In this document: positions 21,137 to 32,868 of the stretch, in pieces
How the letters are laid out: each line of letters begins with the position of its first letter
Numbering within the stretch: position 1 is the stretch's first letter
Program-made: the position numbers and the translations under genes
Notes under the pieces: model-generated
What the model was told of the DNA's origin: nothing
Seen by the model: only the letters and a program-made list of their open reading frames with translations
Databases searched by the model: none
Assembly: GCA_949358305.1 (NCBI GenBank)
Contig: OX442320.1
Coordinates: forward strand, 7,208,259 to 7,272,258
From: Strigamia acuminata
Taxonomy: Eukaryota; Arthropoda; Chilopoda; Geophilomorpha; Linotaeniidae
Direction of reading: 5' to 3'
DNA: 64,000 bases

Positions 21137-21249
21137 GGGACAGGATAATTTGCGGAACCGCGGAACTGGCGGAACCGGCGGAACCGATGGGTTTGGAGAA
21201 AACCCGGAATCGCCAATCCTGCGGAAACGGCGGAACGGCGGAACAAGCT
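21137..21249 (+). repeat. MULE left terminal inverted repeat
   Basis: It matches the reverse complement of 28598-28712 over its whole length with scattered mismatches, chiefly around 21190-21215. Internal repetition of gcggaacnggcggaac is visible and could be transposase-binding sites; that role is inference. Confidence 0.95.
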
Positions 21250-22224
21250 ATGGAGGTCAGGGAAAAATAAATTTTAAAAATAAACAAAACTAAAAATAAA
21301 TAAGAAAAAAAAATAAAAACAAATAAAAACAAACAAAATAAAAATAAAGAAAAACAAACAAATATAAAAAATTTGCAATTTTTTTTCCTTAAAATTAATT
21401 TCATTTCTCCAAAAAAAAATTTCAAATTTTATAATGACTCAGTATGCATATTTTTTCGATTATTAATAAATTATATAGAAATTTTCAACAATTAGCGTGT
21501 AATTAAACGATCCGCAAGTGGTATAATACAAGAGTTACAGCAGCACCATATGGTGGCAAAATGCTATAAAATCAAACAAAAATGGCGCCCAGAAAGGAAA
21601 ACATGAACATGAACATGAACATGAAGCATGGTAATAACACGATTAAAGGTGAGTAAATTATTTTTGATAAAAAAATTAGGTATGTAACTACAATTGATTC
21701 TTAAAAACTATTTCTTCCATTCAAACAACCAGAAAACTGAAAACTGAACGAGAATACGGGAATCGAACATCGGAATTGGAACAAAAAAGAAACAAAAACT
21801 TCAACAGACTGAACTATGATAATAAGGGGTTGGTGTAGCTTAGAATCGAAACATTACGGTAAGTTGATAGTTTATTAAAAACGGTAATTATTGTTTTCAA
21901 AGAAAATTATAAACTCAACATGAATAAGAAATAAAAATTCCAATTGCTAGGCAATATTGGAACGGGGATGTTCCATGGTCTATAGAGAAAGACAACAGTG
22001 CAACAGGAGAATGCCGAGTACCGAGAAGCAGCTGAACTATTCTAATCAGGAAAATTTGTTCAGTGATATGATAATTTGAAGTCGTAACGTTTTTTCGACG
22101 GTTGTTTGTTCCGTTTGTTCCCCGTTCATTTTTTCTCTGGTCATTTGTTTCCTGTTCATTTTTCTCTGGTCATTTGTTCCCTAGTTATCTTTTAGATGTT
22201 CATATTTTCAAAATTCATTATTTC

Positions 22225-22259
<35 letters not shown>

Positions 22260-22425
22260 ATGAGTTAATGCTTTTACGATTAAATGAAAATAGTCAAAGT
22301 TCAAATGGAAATTTATATCAGTTACATTCTCTTCACAGTGTATGTAATGAAGAGGCTAAACAGACGTTACAAAAAAAACAAGCTTATTTTTTTGCCTGTC
22401 GAAAAAACGAACCCCGATAATTTTA
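21250..22425. other. MULE left arm, no gene recognised
   Basis: AT-rich sequence with a short acatgaacatgaac tandem near 21600, several purine-rich stretches and a run of about 25 T at 22231-22256. Splice-like signals are present but no frame matches a family I know. It lies downstream (3') of the transposase gene and may include its 3' UTR. Confidence 0.5.
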
Positions 22426-25400
22426 TCACAGATTTTTGCATGTCTTGCATACAAAATATTTTGTTGCTTTCAAGACTGAATCAGCTATTGAAATACAACC
22501 TTGGTGAAACCATTTCCGACACAGAACACAAAACACTTGTTTATCCCCATGGCTTTCATTTTTTTTACAGTCCTGAATTTCACAGATAGTCCAATTCTTC
22601 GAATTATCAGATTCTTTGAGTAAACTAGCGATTTCATTGAAAGTTGTCTCTTCCAAAGTTTGAAGATTTTTTTCAATCCTATCTTGGATGTTATCTAAGG
22701 ACACAGCAGCATTGTAGAACTTTTGGTTCAATGATCTATTTAAATTAATTTTCTTTTTAATTGGTGATGATTTAACATTTTCATTTGACATTATCGCAGT
22801 TCCAATCCAAAATCGGGCATTCTTGCTGACAAAACTGCAGTCCAAAACATTCTGCAATATTGCCGATGCGTACACACATACAAAAACGCCACAGTCAAAA
22901 GTGTTTCTTTGCTTTTCTGCATCTATGCAAATTTTGGCTTGCCACAGATTAACTTGGAATGGTAAATCTGCTATCAGATGACAAGCAGCAGCTAAAGTTG
23001 TAAGGTAGCATATGTACTTATCATAGTTTTTCTCAGGGGAGTACGCAGAATCTATTATATAAACACATCTGGTTTTGAAATAAATTATCCCGAGAAACCA
23101 ATGATCATTGTCAACGTTGATTGGTGCAAGGAGAATTTCTTTTTCTAGTGCAGCTGCATTATTTAGGTATTTAAGAATAGGATCCCATTTTGATTTCACT
23201 CTCTTTGGTGATTCAAAAAATGACACAAAATAAGCAGGGCACAATGATGCAACTTCTTTCAAATCATTATTATTAATTTCAGCTGTAATAAAGCTGTCTA
23301 AAATTATGTCTGAAAGCCACACTTCTGGTTTCAGAGTTTCTAACTCTTTTAGCAAGTCCATTTTAATAGTATTTGGAATTTTCATCGGTGATGATGGACA
23401 AGGGTTTTTCCATGGTAAACATTGCTGCAATTTGTCATTTTTGACATGTATTTCTGTCTGTGGGGTAGATGATGAAAATTTCAGCTTGCTTTTAGGAGTG
23501 CTGAAACCTTGATCTTTGCAAACTGGTTTGTCAAAAGTTGAATTCAAATTATAAGATGAAGCTATTTCTAGAGAAGGGCTAGACACATTTTCAGAATCAC
23601 TAAACGAGGCATGCATTTCACACTCATCCTCGTCTAGGAACTGTTTACTTAATTGCGAATCAGGAGCTGCAATTACGTCGTAATCGAAATCTTTAGGCCT
23701 AGGTCTTTTTCGCCCTGCCTTTCCTTCTCGTCCTTTAGCCTGCTTCCGTAGCACTGATAAGTTGTATGTGGCTGTGTCACATTTGCTGATGTTGGTAGAT
23801 AATTCGACAGCCAAAATGTGATAACATTTCCCAGTGCTTGGACATGTGCATATCCATTTTCCTGTTCCTGGTGCTGAAATAACTGAATAGGTTGAATTAT
23901 TTTTAACACTTTTCACAAGAAAACATTTGAATTTGGGATGAAGCCCAACATAATCCCGCTCTACACACAGTTGGGCTATCATTGTTTGTGTTAGCCTGTA
24001 GGTATCACTCTTTTCTACTGTGTGATTCCCTTTTGCTAAATTGCATTGTTCTACAATGGTTTCAGGTGGAAGAAATGGTGGGATATCGATGACAATTGGA
24101 CTTTTAAAAGATTCTTTCATTTCATAATTCCCCAGCTTTAGTTCTGCCCGATGAAACTCATTCAGATAATAGCAAATTAAGTAGTGAAAAATAAGCACAA
24201 AAGTATCAGCAGGCAATTCGTCCCAGTTCACTTCACGCTTTAAAACATAATTAAAACTCTCAGAAATGTTGTTAGTTGCAGATATTCCTTGAAATGCTCC
24301 AAATTTTTGTCGAATAAATTTTGCACTGTGCTTTTGTATGTGGGGGAAAATGTTTTCCTTTATGTAGCACTTAAATTTATCTGACCAAGATACTTCAAAA
24401 GCTGCGTACATCTCTAACAATGATTCATTAGAATTACAATCAAGCAACCTTTCAATATCATCTTTCAACACTTTAATGTCACAGGAATTTCCTCCATTTT
24501 TCTTGAGCCAATGCTCAACATCTTTAAGCAAATGATTTTGGCAAATTATGAGAGGAATATTAGGGAACAGTTCATTCAAAGATGATATTATTCCCTGTTC
24601 ACGGTCACAGACAAATGGAATGTTTGATGATTTATCCATGCCAATTTTTTTTAGAATGGATTCAAGAAACTTTTTATGACAACTTTTAAACTTTCTCTCA
24701 TGAATCATGAAAGCAACTGGAAATATGGGATTGTCAATCAGGCGGATATTTCTTATCACAAGAACAGACACATAAAAATCCCCTAGATTAAAAGTTGTAT
24801 CATATGATACGACTTGACCAAGCAATGGATTCTTCTTACTTGTTGTGATAATGCTTTTTGCATAGCTTATCGCACTGGGCAATGAGTAAATCACATTCAA
24901 ATCAGGAAAAATGTCAATCGATTCTATACTTCCTAACTGGTGGGCTATTTCGTTCAAACCAAAAATGGCATCATTTGATAAGCGTGATTTTTCTCTTTCT
25001 ATTCTGATTGCATTTTTTACTTGATCCAGGTTTCTTGGACGATCGACAGGCATGTGAGCAGCATCACCTAAAGTGCTCTGCTTAGCAAGCAAGGATTTAT
25101 ATATAGTTGATGCAGTACTTTGTTTATTGTTAATCTCAGTGATTAAATTTTGAAATACTTTTTTTTGTGATGCGACATACGGTTTATCTCCCCTTTTTCT
25201 ATTCCCATGGTTGCTAGGAATATGTAGTGAGTGGTCACCAGTATACGAAATTAAAAAAAAAATTTCATTATTTGGAAGATTAAAAACAGATCTTTTAAAT
25301 TCTTTCAAACAATCATTTCCTGATCCTGCTGGATCTTTTAACCAGAAATAACGTTTTATTACTTCTGAATTTGCTTTGGATCTCCCCTGTGCTCTCCAAC

Positions 25401-25635
25401 GGTATTGGTCATATCGAAAATCTTTTTTCCCATCACCGTCTTGGGCCTTATAAAGGTACACCTCTCCCCCTTTTGGAAAAACTGGTGGCACATGAGCAAT
25501 CAACGATTCTTCAATTTTACCTTTTGATGCATCTAACAAAATGGTTAAAGCATCCCTTGAAGACAACTCTTTGCCACCCATCTGTTTATAAATTGGAACT
25601 GCAGCCATAATCAAAAAAAGTGAAAGCACCCACAC
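22426..25635 (-). CDS. MULE transposase fused to Ulp1-like peptidase and PHD finger
   Basis: A single 1069-codon frame without breaks. The central transposase core (about residues 270-480) shows the DDE-type positions: VSYDTTFNLGDF (first Asp), FVCDREQGI (second Asp) and NNISESFNYVL (Glu). A SWIM zinc finger follows: WICTCPSTGKCYHILAVEL (CxCxnCxH). Then a basic nuclear-localisation-like stretch (GRKRPRPK). A C48/Ulp1-type cysteine peptidase at about residues 775-930 has the catalytic His in NDHWFLGIIY, Asp in VYIIDS and Cys in NTFDCGVFVC. The last 60 residues form a PHD finger: CEIQDC, CVLC, WFHQGC and CKTC. The product would cut and paste the element; the Ulp1 domain may act on SUMO or related modifiers and the PHD may bind histone tails (both inference). 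A Met at residue 10 is an alternative start. Confidence 0.9.
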   Translation of the reverse strand: MWVLSLFLIMAAVPIYKQMGGKELSSRDALTILLDASKGKIEESLIAHVPPVFPKGGEVYLYKAQDGDGKKDFRYDQYRWRAQGRSKANSEVIKRYFWLKDPAGSGNDCLKEFKRSVFNLPNNEIFFLISYTGDHSLHIPSNHGNRKRGDKPYVASQKKVFQNLITEINNKQSTASTIYKSLLAKQSTLGDAAHMPVDRPRNLDQVKNAIRIEREKSRLSNDAIFGLNEIAHQLGSIESIDIFPDLNVIYSLPSAISYAKSIITTSKKNPLLGQVVSYDTTFNLGDFYVSVLVIRNIRLIDNPIFPVAFMIHERKFKSCHKKFLESILKKIGMDKSSNIPFVCDREQGIISSLNELFPNIPLIICQNHLLKDVEHWLKKNGGNSCDIKVLKDDIERLLDCNSNESLLEMYAAFEVSWSDKFKCYIKENIFPHIQKHSAKFIRQKFGAFQGISATNNISESFNYVLKREVNWDELPADTFVLIFHYLICYYLNEFHRAELKLGNYEMKESFKSPIVIDIPPFLPPETIVEQCNLAKGNHTVEKSDTYRLTQTMIAQLCVERDYVGLHPKFKCFLVKSVKNNSTYSVISAPGTGKWICTCPSTGKCYHILAVELSTNISKCDTATYNLSVLRKQAKGREGKAGRKRPRPKDFDYDVIAAPDSQLSKQFLDEDECEMHASFSDSENVSSPSLEIASSYNLNSTFDKPVCKDQGFSTPKSKLKFSSSTPQTEIHVKNDKLQQCLPWKNPCPSSPMKIPNTIKMDLLKELETLKPEVWLSDIILDSFITAEINNNDLKEVASLCPAYFVSFFESPKRVKSKWDPILKYLNNAAALEKEILLAPINVDNDHWFLGIIYFKTRCVYIIDSAYSPEKNYDKYICYLTTLAAACHLIADLPFQVNLWQAKICIDAEKQRNTFDCGVFVCVYASAILQNVLDCSFVSKNARFWIGTAIMSNENVKSSPIKKKINLNRSLNQKFYNAAVSLDNIQDRIEKNLQTLEETTFNEIASLLKESDNSKNWTICEIQDCKKNESHGDKQVFCVLCRKWFHQGCISIADSVLKATKYFVCKTCKNL

Positions 25636-25639
25636 AGCT

Positions 25640-26440
25640 ACTACAGCACAAACTTAGTGCAGAAAATTAAAAATCAAATTAAAAAAGCAGCCAGACAGCT
25701 ACTTCAGCACAAACTTAGTGCAGAAAATCAAATGAAAAATGGAAAAAAGCAGCCAGACAGCTACTTCAGCACAAACTTAGTGCAGAAAATTAAAAATCAA
25801 ATTAAAAAAGCAGCCAGACAGCTACTTCAGCACAAACTTAGTGCAGAAAATCAAATGAAAAATGGAAAAAAGCAGCCAGACAGCTACTTCAGCACAAACT
25901 TAGTGCAGAAAATTAAAAATCAAATTAAAAAAGCAGCCAGACAGCTACTTCAGCACAAACTTAGTGCAGAAAATCAAATGAAAAATGGAAAAAAGCAGCC
26001 AGACAGCTACTTCAGCACAAACTTAGTGCAGAAAATTAAAAATCAAATTAAAAAAGCAGCCAGACAGCTACTTCAGCACAAACTTAGTGCAGAAAATCAA
26101 ATGAAAAATGGAAAAAAGCAGCCAGACAGCTACTTCAGCACAAACTTAGTGCAGAAAATTAAAAATCAAATTAAAAAAGCAGCCAGACAGCTACTTCAGC
26201 ACAAACTTAGTGCAGAAAATCAAATGAAAAATGGAAAAAAGCAGCCAGACAGCTACTTCAGCACAAACTTAGTGCAGAAAATTAAAAATCAAATTAAAAA
26301 AGCAGCCAGACAGCTACTTCAGCACAAACTTAGTGCAGAAAATCAAATGAAAAATGGAAAAAAGCAGCCAGACAGCTACTTCAGCACAAACTTAGTGCAG
26401 AAAATCAAATGGAAAATGGAAAAAAGCAGCCAGACAGCAA
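25640..26440. repeat. 123-bp dimeric tandem array upstream of the MULE transposase
   Basis: Two related units of about 60 bp, gcagccagacagctacttca plus aattaaaaatcaaatt and gcagccagacagctacttca plus aatcaaatgaaaaatgg, alternate strictly, making a 123-bp higher-order unit repeated about 6.3 times. The array starts directly 5' of the transposase start on the minus strand. Its plus-strand frame (289 codons) is an open-frame artefact because 123 is a multiple of 3. Confidence 0.95.
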
Positions 26441-27043
26441 GCTATTTATCTTGTGCAGTAAGCACAAGGCAGCTATACTCTAATTGTCTGACAAAGCAAT
26501 TCCAAACAACACCAAAGTCAAAATGAAAATTCAATATACCAAAGGAAAGCCAAAGGAAAGCCAAAGGAAAGCAAGACATGCAAACAGTGAATTGTGATTG
26601 CAGACTGCCAACAGGAAGGCATGCATTGCACCCTATATATATAGTAAGACATAGGATTTTGAATCTCCAATGAAATTCAAGAATATGTGAATTTCCAATG
26701 GAATCCAAGCATCCAAGAATCCTTCCAATCCTGATCAACAGGAACTGGATACCCAGGACTCATTAAGGACCTGACCTAATAGAGAGCTTAATTTTTTGCT
26801 GCAAAAAACCGTTAAATTGCCCCTATCCTGGGAACCCCTATCTCTGGATAAGGTTTTGTGGAAATTTTATCTGCCCCAATTAGACATTTCATTAAGGCAA
26901 AATAGGATAAAAGGGAGAAATGTGGTGAAGTCTCAAAATTATTAATCTCACAAGTCAGTTTCTTTTTGAAATTTTGTCTTAAAAAGGCAAATTTTTGGCA
27001 AAGCTCTCTTTTTTTCCAAAATTCGTTTGTTTTGATCTTACCA

Positions 27044-27890
27044 AATAAGGGCATGTTCCGTAATATTAAAATGAATGGCCCACTGGGAACAAATAAAACA
27101 TTTTTTGCGAAGGTAATATTACATTTTTAAAAAAGAAGGTTTTATTTACATTTACACATATTTGCAGAGGTTGGCATTACATTCTGGAATGGACTACGCC
27201 ATCATGCCGCGTGGTGATGTTGCTACAATGGCGCGCGAAGGGGTCACATCTATGCGCAAATTGTTTGACTGGATTACAACTAGCAGAAGAGGGCTCTTGC
27301 TTCTCATAGATGAAGCTGATACAAACGTAATTTATTAACAATTTCAATTTTTTAAGATGTTGTAACGTTTAATTAACCTTTATGCACGATAGGGATTAAC
27401 AACGTTAAATGCATCCCTATACAAACTGGTGAACAATCGAAAAAGTAAGAAAAATTATTTAAAATTAGCACGTTTATATTTTATTCGTACTTTTTACATT
27501 TTTTTTTAGATTTATACGTGTATTGTACTAGCCAGAATAACAGGAAGAGAAATTGCAAAATGAGGAGTTACATGGCAGGTATTATGAGTATCAAATTCGT
27601 CTTTATGATAATAAATTCTAAATTTGAGTAAATATTATTTTCAGGCTGCTGTTTACGCCGCTGAAGATGAAATTCTGTCTCATCAAATGGCGATGGATCG
27701 TGACAGACTCCATGAAACAAAATAAACAAAGTAGAATGGATGAGTGACTTCTTGGCAAAGAAAGATGGACGTCTTCCCGAGGTCGCCGAATCAGGCAGTG
27801 CTACAACATCCGAGTCGAGTATATCTTCAATAGGTGTGATGGCTGGCAATATTTATCAAATGACTGCTGCTTCTAAAGAATCGAGCTAAA
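27044..27890 (+). pseudogene. ATAD3 gene fragment captured inside the MULE
   Basis: Exon-like blocks with intact GT-AG borders read as the AAA+ domain of ATAD3. They are: 27044-27112 (NKGMFRNIKMNGPLGTNKTF; a degraded Walker A with GPLGTNKT for GPPGTGKT), 27168-27326 ([20 protein letters not shown] ... [20 protein letters not shown]; Walker B intact), 27393-27444 (GLTTLNASLYKLVNN), 27510-27590 (an internal deletion, then TGREIAK-stop-GVTWQ), and 27645 onward (AAVYAAEDEILSHQMAMDR, then frameshifts and stops). ATAD3 is a mitochondrial inner-membrane AAA ATPase. Introns are retained, so capture was at the DNA level, not through a retrocopy. Stops and deletions make it non-functional as ATAD3. Confidence 0.85.
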
Positions 27891-28597
27891 AATTTTGTGT
27901 GTAAAATGCAAATTTGTAGTGTATACAGATTTGTAGTGTATATATTTGGTAATATATTTTCTGCAATTAAAATGACGAGTGAAAAGAAATGAGGTGTGAC
28001 TGAGTTATTGTCCATTTTCTAATAAATTTTTATTTTGTATATTATATAATATGTTCTTAGTCTACAAAAATAATTAAAATTAAAAATTAAAATTTACAAA
28101 AGCAATCTTACAAAATTACAAATTCCAAGGTAACAGGTTGGGTATTCTTTGTTTTCGATGTTTTTGTTTCAATTTGATAAGTTTTGACTAATTGATACAT
28201 CAATTTAAGTGCCCTACCAAAAGCCCCAAAATTCGAAATGCAGAACTGATTTGTTGAAAATATTTTAACGCTTAATGTGAAAAACTCCCCATGACATCCA
28301 GCAGTTTTAATCTCAGTGAAATTAATCAACTATTTTGTAAGGTTTAAAAAAAACTACCAAACCAAGAACTACATAAAATTTATCTATACTTGCAACTGCA
28401 ACAATTTTTTAAAATTTAACGTAAAAAGCTTAAAAAATTAAGCGTTTAAACGAAATCGATCTCAAACCTGAGCTCAGTGTGAATATGGCATTCTCTGATA
28501 AGTGATTTATTCCTAGCAATTAGTGTCTATCTGTTTAATGGGAGATTTTTTTCAACATAGTGGTACAGTAATATACAAATTTTATTTTTTCCAGATC

Positions 28598-28712
28598 AGC
28601 TTGTTCCGCCGTTCCGCCGTTTCCGCAGTATCAGAGTGATCCCGGGTTTTCCGCAAACCCATCGGTTCCGCCGGTTCCGCCAGTTCCGCGGTTCCGCAAA
28701 TTATCCTGTCCC
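28598..28712 (-). repeat. MULE right terminal inverted repeat
   Basis: Inverted partner of 21137-21249, ending ccgcaaattatcctgtccc. It is followed at 28713-28721 by the second copy of TAACGGCGC. Confidence 0.95.
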
Positions 28713-28721
28713 TAACGGCGC
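28713..28721 (+). repeat. MULE target-site duplication, right copy (TAACGGCGC)
   Basis: Identical to 21128-21136 on the other side of the element. Confidence 0.95.
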
Positions 28722-30399
28722 TTTTGTTTTTAATTTCTTTATTTGTATATAATAACTTAATTCATCATTGTGAACATTTTTTTTATTGTATTTCTGTGAA
28801 AACACACTTTAAACACTAAGAAATAAATTCGTTTTGAATAGCTCGATATATTTGATTAAAAATACTAGCGCCCTCTCGTGCTAGTCGTACAAACCTAGAA
28901 AGTTTTGACGAAAATCCGGTTTTCTCGTATGTAAACTCCATAATAATCTTCGTAGATAGCATCTTTGTCGCACTTGTCAGGGAGGGAGGATTATTTTCGA
29001 CCTGGATTCTTAAAAGGAAATGGCCTTCCTTTCAACTGGAATTATATTCGACTGGGAATCTTCTTCTATTTTCTCTTTTCCTTCTCCTCTCCTATTTTCC
29101 CCACTTAGCAATGTGTAAAACTAAAACCCCCTCGATATTTTTCCAAAAAGAGCAAATATTCCTGAGCATTTATTGCAAAATTGCTCAGTGTCAATTGCGG
29201 TTGTCGTCATTTTTCCAAATTTTAAACGCTTTTGTCATATTGAAAGTCCCGAGTGGTAAACGAAGAATTGTGTTGTTTTGGCCAAAGTTCTTCCATAACA
29301 TCTGAATGCAGATTTTCAAACTGTGGTTAACAAAAAATAACTCCTGGTTCAGAAATGGATCCCACACAATATCGAAAAAGTTTTAAAGCTAACTTTCGAG
29401 GGGAATAAACAGATTCATCGCCGCTTGATTGAAACCATGGCAAAATATCGCGCCAATCAGACGATTTAACAAAACTTAAATGAAATGAAATCCCGAGATA
29501 TTTACTGTAAGAAATGTTTGCAACCTCATCGGATTATACCAACTGTAGAATGATTGTTGGTTGTACTGCTTTTTCTGGCTTCATGCATCTTCCCAGATTT
29601 AACAAGTGTTTCTACCGACAAGTGAATGCGGTATTTCGTGGTTGAGTTTAGCAGCCATTTCCAAGCGAACCAATATTTCTTGAACTTCTTGTTGATGGAA
29701 TATGCCGTGCACAAATTTTCTTTTATCGACTCTTGGAGATATCATCGTGTTAGACTTGTTTGTAATGACGTGCCTGGTTTTTTTGTTTTTTTCCCGTAAA
29801 ATATTAGAAAGAAATATTACCACAAGAATGATATTCGGTAATTTTGGATAGTTGATTACTCTGATCCAACTCTGAGTTTGTCGAGTATTTGCATCAGAAA
29901 TATAATTAGATTATCAGTCATCAGTGCAGTCTTCTAGCCTTTCTTCTGCTCATCCCCAACATCACCAAGCGACTTTTACAGAATATTTCATACATTAGAA
30001 GCTAATGCAAATGCAGCATTAGGTGTAAAATGGTTGACCAGTTATTATTGGTAATGAAAGGCACTGTAGCAAACAGCCGAACCTGCAATAAAGTTAACTT
30101 AAATAAAAATTTTTAAAAAAAACATTAAGCGTCATTAGTTACATTTCTTGTCGTCTTATGCTGTTTTTTACTTACCTTACATTTTCCATTCTCTAATTCG
30201 AGTATTCATACTCATGTATTCGTGTACTCTTTTGGCCCAACAAAGAAATTTCTTTATTTTAATTCCCAAAAATTATAGGAACTTAAATAAAAAGTTTAGA
30301 CTTTCAAATCTATTTTTCAAGTTTTGATTTTGCAACTGGCAGGAAAATTTTTTTTGATTTAGAATTCACACGTGCTAAGAGGGATCTGCCAGACAAATT
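28722..30399. other. Intergenic, no gene recognised
   Basis: AT-rich sequence. The short frames at 29111-29305 and, on the minus strand, 29526-29823 (KRKFVHGIFHQQEVQEILVR) look protein-like for a few dozen residues, but I recognise no family and two overlapping frames compete, which suggests a decayed fragment at best. Confidence 0.5.
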
Positions 30400-30830
30400 T
30401 TACCTACAACTTTTACAACCATTCTCCCATTTTTAACTACAACTTTTACCTCCATTCTCCCATTTTTTAGCTCCGAATTTTACCACCATTCTCCCATTTT
30501 TACCTACAACTTTACATCCATTCTGCAATATTTTAACTCCAACTTTTACTACCATTCTCCCATTTTTACCTACAACTTTTATGTCGAAATTTTACCTCCA
30601 ACTTTGACCTCCATTTTTACCTCCAACTTTGACCTCCATTTTTACCTCCAACCCTTTTCTCCCATTTTTAACTCCAACTTTTTTCTCTACCTTCTTTCTC
30701 CAACTATTACCTCCATTCTCCCATTTTTACCTCCAACTTTTTTCATCCATTGTCACCTCCAATTTTTTTCTTCCATTTTTAACTCCAACTTTTACCTCCA
30801 TTCTCCTACTTTTACTTCCAAATTTTGAAA
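30400..30830. repeat. Degenerate pyrimidine-rich tandem repeat
   Basis: Irregular repetition of cattctcccatttttacctc and aactttta-type phrases over about 430 bp. The core cctccattytcc resembles the core of the 23-bp minisatellite at 16.5 kb. Open frames here (30604-30892) are repeat artefacts. Confidence 0.8.
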
Positions 30831-30959
30831 GAAACCAACAAACACACAACGGTCATGTCAAATTAAATAAAAGCCTTTATAATAAGAAATGATTATGAAT
30901 AGAAAACAAATAAATAAATAAATAAATAAGTACTAAAAAAAGTAATGATCATGTAAATA

Positions 30960-31770
30960 AAAAATAAAAGCAACCAATTGGACAGTAAAGGACCGCCAAT
31001 TTTGACGAGAAACGGCCACCAAATTGGCTGGGCGGAAAAGAATCGCCAAATTGGCTAAGCGGGAAAGCACCATAAAATTGGCTAAGGCAGAAAGGGCAAA
31101 TTGAACCACGAAGAATAGGGCGTTTTGACGGAAAATATAACCAAATTATGTGGCGGGAATGGCCAAGTTGAGTAAAAGAAGAAAAGAGCGGCCAATTTTG
31201 ACAGGAAAGGAAATTGAATTAAGTGGTAATAAAGGGTAAATTTGGCAGTAAAAATCGCTAAAATGGTTCGCCAAATTCAGCTGGAAAAAAGTTATTGTTA
31301 TACGTGGAAAATGCACAGGACCTGCTCGCCGTCATTGTTGTCATCGGTCCTTCTCTTCAAACGATGAACGATGGTGGTTTGGTGTGATTCACTTTTTAGC
31401 TGGCATTATGGCAATCATATCCTCCACATAATTCTCTAGAATAAAATAAGAATTCTTAATAAAATCACAAATAAATATTGAAAAAAAAAATTATTACGTA
31501 TGCACTGAAAAAAAAATTATTATGTACTGAAAAAAATTAATAATTAAGCTCTAAAAAATAAATATTTAAACACGAGAAAAATAAATGTTGGGTGGAAATC
31601 GGATAAACGAAAATACGCTCAAATTGCACGGGAAAGTACCGTCAATTTTAAAGGGCAAGGACCGACAAATTGGATGGAAAATAACCACCAAATTGGACGG
31701 GAAAGAATTGCCAAATTGACTGGGAGAGAAAAGGCAATTGGACAAAAAGAACGACAAATTTTGACGGGAA
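30960..31770. repeat. Degenerate caaattggc/gggaaa repeat family
   Basis: Phrases such as gaccgccaattttgacgaga, accaaattggctgggcgga and caaattggacgggaaagaat recur irregularly at 30985-31260 and 31615-31770. A copy at 31290-31450 (acgtggaaaatgcacaggac, attctctagaataaaataag) has a diverged relative at 40460-40640. The right edge runs into the last recognisable CSN5 codons. Confidence 0.7.

Positions 31771-32868
<1,098 letters not shown>

Larger units (their letters stand above)
21137..28712. mobile_element. Complete Mutator-like element (MULE), 7.6 kb
   Basis: Terminal inverted repeats of about 113 bp lie at 21137-21249 and 28598-28712. They start gggacaggataatttgcgga and are built of short gcggaac/cggaaccg direct motifs. 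The element is flanked by the perfect 9-bp duplication TAACGGCGC. Inside, in order: an AT-rich left arm, one uninterrupted minus-strand transposase gene (22426-25635), a 123-bp tandem array immediately upstream of that gene, and a decayed intron-containing fragment of a host ATAD3 gene (27044-27890). Intact ends, target duplication and open transposase indicate a recent insertion and possibly an autonomous element. Confidence 0.93.

Noticed and set aside
25657..26526. 289-codon plus-strand ORF with 41-residue repeats
   Set aside because: Read-through of the 123-bp tandem array inside the MULE; it has no non-repeat domain and lies antisense to the promoter side of the transposase.
29526..29823. 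Minus-strand protein-like frames (HGIFHQQEVQEILVRLEMAA)
   Set aside because: Two overlapping frames compete and no family could be named; at most a decayed fragment.
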